Shown here piece after piece: positions 1-8,900 of a DNA stretch of 64,000 nucleotides. Both the position numbers and the translations under genes were made by a program. Origin of the DNA: an uncultured Prevotella sp. Lineage in GTDB: Bacteria > Bacteroidota > Bacteroidia > Bacteroidales > Bacteroidaceae. The stretch covers positions 1 to 64,000 of the forward strand of contig UQFS01000007.1 of the NCBI GenBank assembly GCA_900540375.1, written 5' to 3'. The notes beneath the pieces were generated by a model. That model saw only the letters and a program-made list of their open reading frames with translations. It was not told where the DNA came from and did not search any database. Each line of letters opens with the position of its first letter. Position 1 is the first letter of the stretch.

Positions 1-53
1 TCAACGGGTGATATCAGCCTCTGTTTCTCGGAACATCTAACTGGACACCCTAG
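1..53. mobile_element. Foreign sequence joined to the relaxase, possibly an IS end
   Basis: Relaxase similarity stops abruptly at codon GMGKQ (bases 54-68). Read leftward, the new sequence starts TAGGGTGTCCAGTTAGATG, which looks like an insertion-sequence terminus, but only about 50 bases are visible and no family can be named. A deletion joint is equally possible. Confidence 0.3.
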
Positions 54-389
54 TTGCTTGCCCATGCCATACTCTCGCATCACGGCATGTGCGATGCCGA
101 CAAGCTGCGCTTTGTTCTTCTCCTGTCCTTTGCAGGAAAGGGCGAGGTGCACCTGCCATTGTGTTGACCTCGTGTTGCCATAGGTCTGCGACCGGCTTTG
201 CAGATACCGCTCCACTTCTTTGCTGCAGTCGATGCCCACGGCATGAAGTGTGTGCAGGGTATGCAGAAAATTGCCGTCGATATTGGCATGGCCGGCAAGC
301 TCAGCCACTCCTGCCAATACTTTCTTCTCGTTGTATGCCGCCCCGGGGAACACGCCGCCGTGGACGGGGTCTATCTTCTTTATGATCAT
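1..389 (-). CDS. Relaxase/mobilization nuclease, N-terminal part only, disrupted
   Basis: Reading leftward from ATG 389 the frame gives MIIKKIDPVHGGVFPGAAYN followed by a stretch typical of Bacteroidetes MobA/relaxase N-termini (YGNTRSTQWQVHLALSCKG, YGMGKQ). Such enzymes nick oriT and lead the strand into the recipient during mobilization. In the family GMGKQ is normally followed by P-Y-F and then the His-rich metal site. Here it runs into unrelated residues (LGCPVRCSEKQ) from about base 53, and the frame stays open to the window edge. The catalytic His triad is therefore not seen. I infer an insertion or rearrangement at base 50-54; what lies beyond cannot be seen. The gene follows MobC, as in other mobilizable elements. 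Confidence 0.75.
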   Translation of the reverse strand, partial: MIIKKIDPVHGGVFPGAAYNEKKVLAGVAELAGHANIDGNFLHTLHTLHAVGIDCSKEVERYLQSRSQTYGNTRSTQWQVHLALSCKGQEKNKAQLVGIAHAVMREYGMGKQLGCPVRCSEKQRLISPV

Positions 390-409
390 AACTTCACTCT
401 ATTTTGTGT

Positions 410-497
410 TGACCGCACTGTGGTCATTGGATGACCGCAGCTTGGTCATGTGATGACCACGGCCTGGGCATAGAGTGACCACAGCCTGGTCAGACTA
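410..497. repeat. Four tandem 22-bp iterons with internal dyad
   Basis: Copies start at 410, 432, 454 and 476 with an exact period of 22 bp. Each begins TGACC(G/A)C and carries TGGTCA or TGGGCA about five bases later, so each unit is itself a short inverted repeat. The array lies between the relaxase start (389) and the MobC stop codon (495-497), which falls inside copy 4. A 22-bp period puts every copy on the same DNA face. Likely roles are binding sites for a Mob protein or regulator, or part of oriT; that is inference. Confidence 0.8.
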
Positions 498-956
498 TGA
501 TTGCTTGTTGGTAAAATGTTCTCTCACCTTTTTCCAGATGTTGGCGTTGACAGTTCGGTTGGCGTTCAGTGCCTTTCGGATGTCCTCCAAGGCATCAGCC
601 ACCCTGCGGGTAATGGGCGACGGGCTGGAAATCGACTGGTCATTGACATGGTGCGCCAGCTGGTTGATGTTGTTGCCGATATGGTTCAATTCCTTGTTCT
701 GGCTCATGTAATCCTCGTGGATGGTTGCCAACAACCTTGAAACCTCTTCCCCTAAAGGTGTAAAACTATTTTCTAAGGTGTCATAGTTAACGTTGTCACC
801 TTCACCACTGAAATCACAGTGATAAAGTGAGTAGCGGAACATGTCACTCATGTTGCCGTCGAAATGTTCGTTGGCGGTCTTCTTCGCCAAATCCTTCACC
901 GTAGAATCCACACGAAACTGTATGTACTCCGTCTTGTTTTGTGTACTTTTCTTCAT
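495..956 (-). CDS. mobC: MobC-like relaxosome accessory protein
   Basis: A 153-aa protein with an N-terminal part resembling a ribbon-helix-helix DNA-binding fold (YIQFRVDSTVKDLAKKTANE) and the MobC signature near residue 90 (ELNHIGNNINQLAHHVN). MobC proteins bind oriT and help the relaxase open the DNA. It lies directly upstream of the relaxase in the same direction and downstream of a candidate oriT hairpin, the usual order in Bacteroidetes mobilizable elements. Start ATG 956 is followed by a lysine-rich N-terminus. It looks intact although its partner relaxase is broken. Confidence 0.85.
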   Translation of the reverse strand: MKKSTQNKTEYIQFRVDSTVKDLAKKTANEHFDGNMSDMFRYSLYHCDFSGEGDNVNYDTLENSFTPLGEEVSRLLATIHEDYMSQNKELNHIGNNINQLAHHVNDQSISSPSPITRRVADALEDIRKALNANRTVNANIWKKVREHFTNKQS

Positions 957-1036
957 AGTATCATCAGGTTGGTTTTATATACAAAGTGATAAAGTAAGCG
1001 AGTTTCGAGCGAACTGAATCCCATCCCCTTATGGGT

Positions 1037-1077
1037 GGGCAAGTTGCCGTTGTAGTGACAAACGGCATAACTTGCCC
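1037..1077. other. Candidate oriT: interrupted inverted repeat
   Basis: GGGCAAGTTGCCGTT (1037-1051) faces AACGGCATAACTTGCCC (1061-1077), complementary except for a two-base bulge, with a nine-base loop. It lies in the 150-bp gap just upstream of mobC, where oriT sits in many Bacteroidetes mobilizable elements. No nic site can be fixed from sequence alone. A terminator for the upstream gene is the alternative, but no T-run follows on the minus strand. Confidence 0.45.
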
Positions 1078-1108
1078 CCCTTCAACTTTCAAAAGACGCT
1101 CCGTCGAT

Positions 1109-1999
1109 TTAGTGATAAAGTGATACTCCATAATCCTTGCAGATTTTGAAGAAGGTGGCGATGGTAATGCTGCCGTTGCCCTTCAGCAGATTGTCAAACT
1201 TTCGATCGGTTTCCCGCCGGTCATATTTCTCATTCTGACTGCTGCATAAGTGATAGAATTGTCTGCCGCTCTCTCCAAGACAGGCAAGGGCAAAGCCGAC
1301 TTTTATCCAACTGTCATAGGTGGAGGTGATGTCGACATTCCTCTCTGCTATGACCTTACAGCATTGTGCCACTTGTCCGATAATATTACCATCACCATTC
1401 GGTGAGAAGTCTGCCATCCGGACAGGTTTTGCGTGCTCTGTGACCTTCACCTTATTGTATACGAGCGCATGCTCATTGACGTAAGGACGGTCGTCGGCAC
1501 TCTTGGCTCTGAGACGGCAGATGTCGGAACAGTTGCGGTCGAGGGTGATACCCATCCGTGAAAAGTCATCAGTCAACTGCAGGAAATGTCCCTTATGGCA
1601 TGACGGGTACATGATCGGCACAAGCAGGAACAGCCCTTTGTCGCTGACACTCAGACCTGCGTAAGCAATCTGGGGTATCACAGCCAACTGCCATTTCAGA
1701 TTAACCCAGTCTTTGATGTTCGGATTGTCCTGCCCGTCTATGTCAAGACAGATGAAGCCGGAGTGTTCCTTGAGATTCTTGCTGCCGCGCGTAGGCTCAA
1801 ACACCCCGCTTATGGTGGCACATGGCAATTGCCGCTTGAGAGCCGAGCGCTCAGCCTTGTCCGCCGTGGCGCGTATCTTTGTTATTTCTTCGCGGCAGTC
1901 GTCATTGAACAGAAACTCTGCCATCATTTGCTTCCGGCCCACGTTGTCGTAGGCGTTGTTGTAGACCGTTATGGCCTTGTCGAATATGGATTTACTCAT
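1109..1999 (-). CDS. BT4734/VirE N-terminal domain protein, primase-like
   Basis: A 296-aa protein of the BT4734/BF3469 type found in Bacteroidetes integrative and mobilizable elements. The N-terminal half has the family core (SGFICLDIDGQD near residue 82, then YAGLSVSDKGLFLLVPI), which resembles a primase-polymerase fold. The C-terminal third (DSWIKVGFALACLGESGRQF onward) resembles PriCT-2, a primase C-terminal helical domain. A role in priming element DNA is likely but rests on family knowledge. It is separated by 168 bp from the DUF3987 gene upstream, and that gap holds a large inverted repeat. The last codons (SLYH-stop) use the same AGTGATAAAGT string seen at 818 and 985. Confidence 0.8.
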   Translation of the reverse strand: MSKSIFDKAITVYNNAYDNVGRKQMMAEFLFNDDCREEITKIRATADKAERSALKRQLPCATISGVFEPTRGSKNLKEHSGFICLDIDGQDNPNIKDWVNLKWQLAVIPQIAYAGLSVSDKGLFLLVPIMYPSCHKGHFLQLTDDFSRMGITLDRNCSDICRLRAKSADDRPYVNEHALVYNKVKVTEHAKPVRMADFSPNGDGNIIGQVAQCCKVIAERNVDITSTYDSWIKVGFALACLGESGRQFYHLCSSQNEKYDRRETDRKFDNLLKGNGSITIATFFKICKDYGVSLYH

Positions 2000-2075
2000 C
2001 TTGTTTATTTATTGTTTGTAAAGGGGTTACACTTCTTCTCCTTGTATGAGCCCATGCTCACTGGCTTTCAGAGAC

Positions 2076-2162
2076 GTGTAACTGTAACCGTGTAACCGTG
2101 ACTGTCGGATGCCTCATTTCATCTTGTTGTGGAGATGATAGGTTACAGGGTTACGGTTACAC
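2076..2162. repeat. Near-perfect 22-bp inverted repeat built of GTAAC(C/T) units
   Basis: Bases 2076-2097 match the reverse complement of 2141-2162 at 20 of 22 positions, with a 43-bp spacer. Each arm contains three GTAAC(C/T) hexamers spaced seven to eight bases apart. A related GGGGTTACAC lies at 2023-2032. The repeat fills the 168-bp gap between the DUF3987 gene and the primase-like gene. It could be an operator, a replication site or a terminator-like structure; no T-run is present. Confidence 0.7.
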
Positions 2163-2167
2163 AACCA

Positions 2168-3754
2168 CTATTTGCCCTGTTCATCAGTACTTTCAGAGCT
2201 TAGCGGTGTAACCACCGTGTTGTCTGTCATACCGTTGGCCGTGGAAGGCTTACATGCTTTGGGCAGATACTTGTAGAGCTGCTCGCGTGTCATTCCACAG
2301 CCCTCGGCGAATTTGGTTTTGTTCGTGATGGGATGGAACCGGTTTAGCGTACGGATGGCATCGCCAAGGGTAATCTGCCGTTGGGCATCGTTGGCTTGCA
2401 GCATCCCATGTACTTTCTCCGCCCATCCCTCAAAGACATGCATACATCTGATAGCATACTCCACCGCCTTACCAGTGATGACAGGCTGGCACGGCATGTC
2501 ATTGACGAAGTGGTCGCCCATCTCCTCTTTGGGAATGTTGCTGAAGAACTCAATCTCGTCACCATGCAGCAGCGTGGCTATCGCCGCCCACTTCTCAAGA
2601 TAGATGAACAGCTTGTCACGTACCTCATCCATGTAAACATCATTTCTCTCACACTTCTTCATTCTTATCTCGCGGAAGTAGTCGTTGAGAAGCAGTTGGG
2701 CCTTGTTGTCAAAGGTAAATGTCATCGGCGCAATGTTGTGGAACTTCACGACCAGCTGTTCCCAGTAGTCAAGCACCGCCTGGTTGATGCCTATCAGCGT
2801 CCGCTCCAATGATATTCTGATCTCCGGCGCGACGAAGAGCCAGCGGTAGTTGAAACCGCTGTTTATCATCTGCTCCTTACCTAGTATCGTAGGAGGAATA
2901 CCCGGTTGTATGCCCCCGACAACCGTCAGATAAGGTTTCGGAATGATCAAAGGCTCATCGCCGGCACGGATGATAGAGATGTGCTCGTTGGTGAAGATCG
3001 ACAGGAAGTCGGGAATACCACCGCTGCCATTGCTGTAGCGTCCTCCCAAGTCCTCGATGAAACCTACAAGCTCGTCACGGCGTGCAAACAGTCCATGCGG
3101 ATTCCATGCCAGCATCTTGTTGATGGCTTCTGGAGTTGGATTGGAGACATAGAGTATCTGCGGATTTGGCATGTTCGCCGTGTCCTTCATCTCCACGCAA
3201 CGTTGCTTCTCCTCCTTATAGGCAAGGTGTTTCTGCAAGCTGATATTTTCCAAGGGCTTTACCAGCAGACTCACCGGTTGTGTCTTGTTGCTTCCGGGTG
3301 GAGCCACATGGCAGACGTTGACATTGAGCATGTTGGTGTACTTGCCGTCAAAGACTCTCACCTTTGTTCCAACGGCACCGGCCACTACCGCAAACATCGT
3401 GGAGATGACAATATCCTCCGAGCAGTCCATCACCTGAGCGATGATGTCGGCAATCTCTGCCACCTCGCCCATCAGATAGTCTGTCGGCAACTCATGGACG
3501 GGCTTGTCCATGAGCGCATCGGGACGGATAATGACATCGTTGCCGGTAGCAACGTCATTGCTTTGGCTGGCTGCTTCTGAAGTCTCAATGTTGACGTTCC
3601 CTGTAGAGGGCACTTCCGCCGCAGACTCCGTCTCGGCTCCTCCTTTTTCGAAGTCTTCCTGCACGGAATCTGCTGGCGGTACCGGATCAGCACCATATAT
3701 ATAATATTTCTTCTCAGTGTCATAGACACCATTAATACTGTTTATCAGTGCCAT
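2168..3754 (-). CDS. DUF3987 domain protein of a mobilizable element
   Basis: A 528-aa protein. The N-terminal ~75 residues are low-complexity and acidic. From about residue 78 it matches DUF3987, with the hallmark segment DCSEDIVISTMFAVVAGAVG and the nucleotide-binding-like APPGSNKTQPVSLLVKPL (G-S-N-K-T in place of a canonical Walker A). Family members are helicase/primase-like ATPases carried next to BT4734-type proteins in Bacteroidetes elements, so it probably helps replicate or process element DNA. A short C-terminal helical part (TLNRFHPITNKTKFAEGCGM) looks DNA-binding. It lies 5 bp downstream of the DUF3853 gene, so the two are probably co-transcribed. Confidence 0.85.
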   Translation of the reverse strand: MALINSINGVYDTEKKYYIYGADPVPPADSVQEDFEKGGAETESAAEVPSTGNVNIETSEAASQSNDVATGNDVIIRPDALMDKPVHELPTDYLMGEVAEIADIIAQVMDCSEDIVISTMFAVVAGAVGTKVRVFDGKYTNMLNVNVCHVAPPGSNKTQPVSLLVKPLENISLQKHLAYKEEKQRCVEMKDTANMPNPQILYVSNPTPEAINKMLAWNPHGLFARRDELVGFIEDLGGRYSNGSGGIPDFLSIFTNEHISIIRAGDEPLIIPKPYLTVVGGIQPGIPPTILGKEQMINSGFNYRWLFVAPEIRISLERTLIGINQAVLDYWEQLVVKFHNIAPMTFTFDNKAQLLLNDYFREIRMKKCERNDVYMDEVRDKLFIYLEKWAAIATLLHGDEIEFFSNIPKEEMGDHFVNDMPCQPVITGKAVEYAIRCMHVFEGWAEKVHGMLQANDAQRQITLGDAIRTLNRFHPITNKTKFAEGCGMTREQLYKYLPKACKPSTANGMTDNTVVTPLSSESTDEQGK

Positions 3755-3759
3755 TGTTT

Positions 3760-4104
3760 TTAGTTGTTAAGGTTTGCAGTATCATTATCTTTAGCAGCCG
3801 CGGCGAGCTTCAGTGCAAGGTTAGCGTCTACGACGATCTTGCGCCCCACCTGTGTAATGGCATCATCGATGACACCGCTTTTCTTGATGCGGTTGGCCGT
3901 TGGGATGCTGCAACCAAAGGTGTCGGCAATGCCCTTGATGCCATACACAAGGCGGCGCGGCTTCGCTGTCTCCTCACATGAAGAGGACTTGCTGCTTTGG
4001 CCGTTGAGCAGTGGCAGGTTACTTACAAGGAAAGCGAGCTGCTCTCCGGTCATCATGCAGACGGGTGTCCGCAATAAAGTCTCGAAAGAAAACGAATTGT
4101 TCAT
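3760..4104 (-). CDS. DUF3853 family small DNA-binding protein
   Basis: A 114-aa protein. Residues ~50-95 (RRLVYGIKGIADTFGCSIPT, then ANRIKKSGVIDDAI and VDANLAL) form an excisionase/MerR-type helix-turn-helix like that of the DUF3853 family. These small proteins open the replication/mobilization operons of Bacteroidetes elements and may act as regulators or excision factors. It is the first gene of the minus-strand operon, preceded by a -7 box and an inverted repeat that may be its own operator. Confidence 0.85.
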   Translation of the reverse strand: MNNSFSFETLLRTPVCMMTGEQLAFLVSNLPLLNGQSSKSSSCEETAKPRRLVYGIKGIADTFGCSIPTANRIKKSGVIDDAITQVGRKIVVDANLALKLAAAAKDNDTANLNN

Positions 4105-4135
4105 TGTATTAGAAGTTAATGGTTTGATTTCGCTG

Positions 4136-4199
4136 CAAAGGTAATATGCTTTTTTAGGCTTTTTGGTACAACGAAAATCACTTTAATTTTTTGTACCAA
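4136..4199 (-). promoter_or_regulatory. Promoter -7 box and putative operator of the mobilization operon
   Basis: On the minus strand TACCTTTG (4143-4136) fits the Bacteroidetes -7 box, 32 bases before the DUF3853 start codon. Just upstream is a perfect 9-bp inverted repeat, TTGGTACAA (4163-4171) and TTGTACCAA (4191-4199), spaced 19 bp. It covers the expected -33 area, a position suited to repression. Confidence 0.55.
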
Positions 4200-4241
4200 C
4201 GATTAGAATGTCATTGAGCCTCTATGCTGAATGTGTGGCAA

Positions 4242-4280
4242 CAAAAAAAGCAACGGAGTCTCTGTGAGTCCATTGCTTTT
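4242..4280 (-). terminator. Terminator of the 413-aa gene
   Basis: On the minus strand AAAAGCAATGGACTC pairs imperfectly with the downstream GACTCCGTTGCTTTT and is followed by a run of seven T, a typical intrinsic terminator 28 bases after the stop codon at 4308. Confidence 0.7.
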
Positions 4281-4307
4281 CCCTTTATGTATAATGGTAT
4301 GTTGCAG

Positions 4308-5549
4308 CTATAAAGAATCGTCGATATTGCAGTTGAGGAAGATCTCCTTCCAGTCCTCAATGATCTTTCTGGCTTTTCTCATGCTGCTCTTATTCTCATT
4401 CAGGATGCCTGGCATACTGTTAATGTCGCTATAGCGCCTTTGCGCTTTCTGGTAGAAGTAGGCTTTTCCGAATCTCTTGTTGACAGCTTCAACAAAGGTG
4501 GAGAAGGGATAATGTTTCTTCATGCAGCCTGTTCCCTCAAGGGCTATGAGCAGATAGGCCATAGCGATGGACTCGTCGAACTCTTTGGTGAATTGCTCTA
4601 TGGCCAACATGACTTCACCGTGTGTGTCGCCTTTCAGCATGTCTTCCAGTGACACTATGTTCTTCTTCTGCCCATGGTTGTCCTCGGCATAGCGCAGGGC
4701 GTTTGCCACCTCCTTCCACAAATCATCACTGTCAGTCTCGTCCATCACTTCCTTCCATGAACTTTTGTCATTAATGCCGATGGCAGTAGACGAAGAAACA
4801 AAATTGCCGATGATTCCGCTGAATATTCCAAGCCCTTGGTATCCGGCATCACCTGTCAACAGTATAGATGGCAACAGCTTCGCCATCTTCTGCAGTCCCT
4901 TATCCTTTAAAATATAGTAGTAGGCGAAGATAGCAATCTCGTCCTGTTCTTCACGGACTATTTTCCGCAGGTTATCGAACATAGTCGGGACGTTTACGCC
5001 CAAGACTACGTAAAGGAACATGAGGCAATTGTTCATGGTCGTCATGTATTCCTTCATTTCTTCCTCCGACTCAAACATAAAGGAAAGGGTATCGATAAAT
5101 GATTGCCGCATCAACGGCGGAATGCTGTTTTTCAGCTTCTCATATTCCTCCATATCCAGATACAGCCCGTTGAACGATTCCTCTTTCTTGTCGGTAACTG
5201 ATATGTCTCCGTCATAACAGACAGCAATGACTCTGCGGTTTACGACACACTCCTTGGCAAGTCCGTTAAAGTCCTTGACACCAAAAACCTCGTCAAGATC
5301 CCCATCATTACCATCTCCAAAGAAATTGCGGAAAGCGGTCTCAAGCATCACTTGGAAATCTTGTGGAATGCATCTCCATATCAACGCACACAGCTTCTCC
5401 ATTCCCGGTGCCCCTCCATCCAAAGAAGTTCCCTCCAGCTCCTTTACGAAAGCATCATACTTCTTTCTTCTCCCCGCCATCTCCGCGGTCACAAATGCGA
5501 TAGCTTCATCTCTCCTTTGTCTGATGACTTCTCTCTCCTCTTTATCCAT
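4308..5549 (-). CDS. Hypothetical protein, orphan cargo gene, 413 aa
   Basis: I do not recognise this protein. It starts with a charged coiled-coil-like helix (MDKEEREVIRQRRDEAIAF), has an acidic FFGDGNDGDLDEVFGVKDF segment near residue 95, a helical middle with hydrophobic stretches (MNNCLMFLYVVLGVNVPTMF; FAYYYILKDKGLQKMAKLLP) and a Gly-rich hydrophobic patch (GLGIFSGIIGNFVSSSTAIG). No signal peptide and no convincing enzyme motif are seen. Its own promoter (5617-5648) and terminator separate it from the mobilization operon. Its place between mobilization genes and a restriction-like pair suggests cargo or defence, which is inference only. Confidence 0.7.
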   Translation of the reverse strand: MDKEEREVIRQRRDEAIAFVTAEMAGRRKKYDAFVKELEGTSLDGGAPGMEKLCALIWRCIPQDFQVMLETAFRNFFGDGNDGDLDEVFGVKDFNGLAKECVVNRRVIAVCYDGDISVTDKKEESFNGLYLDMEEYEKLKNSIPPLMRQSFIDTLSFMFESEEEMKEYMTTMNNCLMFLYVVLGVNVPTMFDNLRKIVREEQDEIAIFAYYYILKDKGLQKMAKLLPSILLTGDAGYQGLGIFSGIIGNFVSSSTAIGINDKSSWKEVMDETDSDDLWKEVANALRYAEDNHGQKKNIVSLEDMLKGDTHGEVMLAIEQFTKEFDESIAMAYLLIALEGTGCMKKHYPFSTFVEAVNKRFGKAYFYQKAQRRYSDINSMPGILNENKSSMRKARKIIEDWKEIFLNCNIDDSL

Positions 5550-5616
5550 GTTCTATCAATTGTTTCATACTAAAAAAGTCGGCTCTTTGCAGGGGCGGCT
5601 CTATTCTTATCGTCCA

Positions 5617-5648
5617 CAAAAATAATGATTTGCTTTCAATTTCTCAAA
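5617..5648 (-). promoter_or_regulatory. Promoter of the 413-aa gene
   Basis: On the minus strand TTTG (5648-5645), a 20-base spacer and TATTTTTG (5624-5617) match the Bacteroidetes -33/-7 consensus, giving a 5' leader of about 60 bases. Confidence 0.6.
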
Positions 5649-5649
5649 A

Positions 5650-5864
5650 TGAAACAATGATAACTTTTTGTCTGTTAGGATATTTTAGAGTTTCTATGTG
5701 GTCTGTTAAGACCTCTGCATGGTCTGTAAGTGGTCTGAGGGAAAATGAATTGGCGTATACCAAATCTTTATAGCATAATCAAGATACAAGATTTCTTTAG
5801 CTCTCTCATAGGCTTTCTCATAGGCTTTCTGAACCCTAATGATAAAAAAGATACATTTTCTTTT
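5650..5864. other. Gene-free AT-rich region with short repeats
   Basis: No convincing gene lies between 5550 and 5919. GGTCTG occurs three times at 5700-5738, once inside the imperfect palindrome GGTCTGTTAAGACC (5700-5713). A 14-bp tandem duplication of TCTCATAGGCTTTC lies at about 5803-5830. A 95-aa frame on the minus strand here crosses the helicase start and shows no protein-like features. Confidence 0.5.
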
Positions 5865-5893
5865 TTTGATTTGAATCAATTTATGTAAATTTG
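5865..5893 (+). promoter_or_regulatory. Promoter of the helicase/methyltransferase pair
   Basis: TTTG (5865-5868), a 17-base spacer and TAAATTTG (5886-5893) lie 27 bases before the helicase ATG. The spacer is slightly short for the consensus. Confidence 0.45.
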
Positions 5894-5919
5894 CATGAGC
5901 ATAAAAGAACAATAGTCGT

Positions 5920-8900
5920 ATGAGTACTCGCTTTTTTACTAACAAGAACGGAAACACGCTTATAAGAAAGTTTGAAGGCGTGCTGACCAACAACCCTATG
6001 GTTAAGAACTTAGATGCAGTTGTTGGCTTTCTGCGTTCGTCGGGCTATTTCCAATTGCGTCCATTCCTGAACAACATAGATAAGGTAAGAATCTTGATTG
6101 GTATTGATGTAGACAAGTTTATTGCTGATGCAGCCAATCGTGGCATTTTATTTTTCGGAGATCCGGAAGGAGTAAAGGAAGAATACCTAAATCAATACAA
6201 AAGAGATATAGAGAATGCGAATTATTCTAAGGATGCAGAAGACGGCATTATGCAGATGCTGCAGGATATCTTAGATGGAAAGCTTGAACTTCGTGCCCAT
6301 CCGAGTAAGAAGATTCATGCTAAGATATACATTCTTTATCCTCACGACTTTAACGAGAATACACTTAATGCTGCGGTCATTACAGGCTCGAGCAACTTGT
6401 CTGGTTATGGCCTTGGTACATCAGAGGACAAGCAATATGAGTTCAATGTCCTGCTTCATGACAACGAGGACGTGCAGTTCGCTATGAAAGAATTCAACGA
6501 ACTTTGGGAAGAAGCAAAGGACTGCCCTATAGAAGCGACAGATATCAGAAAAGCTTTGGACACAACCTATTTGAAAGGTGATGTCACCCCATACGAATTG
6601 TACATAAAGCTGCTCATCGAATACTTTGGTGACAGAGTGAAACGTGAGGATGGAGATGATCCATGCGAAATGCCTGAGGGTTATAAGAAATACGACTATC
6701 AGATAGATGCCGTAAACGATGGCTATCAGAAGCTGTTGCGCAACGATGGATTCTTCTTGGCAGATGTAGTTGGTCTTGGTAAGACTGTCATAGCTACAAT
6801 GATAGCCAAAAAGTTCCTTATTGAGAACGGGCGTGAGAATACAAAGATTCTTGTGGTATATCCCCCTGCTGTAGAGCAGAACTGGAAAACGACATTCCAT
6901 GACTTCGGCATCGACAAATACACTAAGTTTGTCAGCAATGGGAGTCTTGACAAAGTACTTGATATAGAGAACTACAACTATTGGAATGCTGAGGAATACG
7001 ATTTGGTATTAGTAGACGAGGCTTACAAATTCCGCAATCACACGGCAGGTGCTTTCAACAAACTACAGGAAATCTGTAAGATGCCACGCATGAACGTCGG
7101 AAATATCGAAGGTTACAAGAAAAAGGTGATCCTCATCTCTGCAACCCCGATGAATAATACCCCGATGGACATATACACCGAACTGCTGCTGTTTCAGGAC
7201 CCACGTCGGTGCACAATTGATGGAATTAGTAATCTGACTTCGTTTTTTGCACCACTTAACAAACAATTCAAGGCTCTGAAGAGAGACCCGAATTATAACC
7301 TTGAAGAATATCGCAAATTGGCCGAGAAAGTGCGCGAAAAAGTCATCAAACCGGTTTCGGTGCGCCGTACTCGCTCCGACATTGAGAGCATACCACGCTA
7401 CAATAGTGATATCAATGGCTTCCCTAAAGTAGAACGGCCTAAAGAGAACCGATATGAGCTTAACGACCACCTTGCCGACTTGTTCGAGAAGACAGTGGAT
7501 CATCTGATAAAGGATGTAATCTATTCTAGATATCAGGCTATAGCTGGGCTAAAACCGGAGGTGTCGGAAGGACTGTATGACAATGCAGAACTGATATCAA
7601 TGTCATTGGCCAACATACGTAAGACTGGACTTGTAAAACGTCTTGAAAGCAGTTTCTATGCTTTTAAGGTCTCACTTGAACGTTTCTGGCAAGCCAATCA
7701 GAACATGATTGACATGTTTGCAAAAGGCAAAGTGTTTATTGCGCCTGACTTGGACATTAATCATTTGTATGATCTCGGGCTGTCTGATGAGGAAATTGAA
7801 CAAAAGCTAAACGAAAAGGCGGAGGATAACCCTAAAAATAAAGTCTTTGCACCAGATGATTTCAGACCTGAGTTCTTGGATTGGCTTAAAAACGATCAAA
7901 AGGTTATAGATCAAATGGTAGCCGACTGGAAAGATGTCACAGATAAGGACGACTCCAAGTTTGATACATTCAGTGATCTTCTGAAACATGAGCTGTTTAA
8001 CAAGGATATCAATCCCGAAGGAAAGCTTGTAGTCTTTTCAGAATCTCTGGATACTGTGGAATACCTGCAGAAACGAATCGACCGTGATGACGTTTTGGTA
8101 ATTTCGGCTGATAATCGTGCAAAAGAATTCAAAACCATACGTGAGAATTTTGATGCTAACTGCACAAATAAAAAGAATGACTATAATATTATATTGACCA
8201 CCGATGCACTTGCCGAGGGTGTCAACCTACATCGTTCCAACGTGATAGTCAACTATGATACACCGTGGAATTCCACAAAGCTCATGCAGCGCATAGGACG
8301 TGTAAATCGTATAGGATCAGTATCTAAACACATCTACAACTATGTGTTCTATCCCTCTCGGCAGGGCGACAAGGAAATAAAGCTCAACCGCACAGCACTG
8401 TCTAAGATACAAACATTTCAAACCACATTTGGTGAGGATAATCAGATATACTCAACGAAGGAGATCCTTGACACCTTCGACAAATTGTTTGATGAACATG
8501 CATCAGCTGAGGATGTAAACGAGGAGATGCTGTTCTATGAAGAGTTGCGAAATTTATACCTCAACGATCGCCGAGCGTATAACCGCATAAGCCGGCTGTC
8601 GCTCCGAAGCCGTTGCGGGCGAGAGCCAATAACATATAATGGTATAAAACTAAGCAATGACACTTTGGTATTTTTGAAAACAAATATTCGTAAAGTTTTT
8701 TATCGGGTCTCCGATTCGTCGACAACAGAACTGTCTGCCAACGAGGCTTTCCATTTCTTTAAGGCTGATAAGATCGAGCCCTCGGTAGAAAGAATAGAGC
8801 AACACCATAAACATGTAGAGAAAGCCTGCAAGGCGTTCAGAAAAGCGGTCAACCAGCAGATTGCGAGTGATGATCTGGTAGAGACATCCCAGCAAAACGC

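Noticed and set aside
410..497. CRISPR array
   Set aside because: Units are 22 bp without unique spacers and there are no cas genes; they are tandem iterons.
818..1121. AGTGATAAAGT repeated at 818, 985 and 1111 as an element-specific site
   Set aside because: Two of the three copies lie in coding sequence as Ser-Leu-Tyr-His codons, so chance or codon use is a sufficient explanation.
5706..5993. 95-aa minus-strand frame upstream of the helicase
   Set aside because: It overlaps the helicase promoter and start and has no protein-like pattern.
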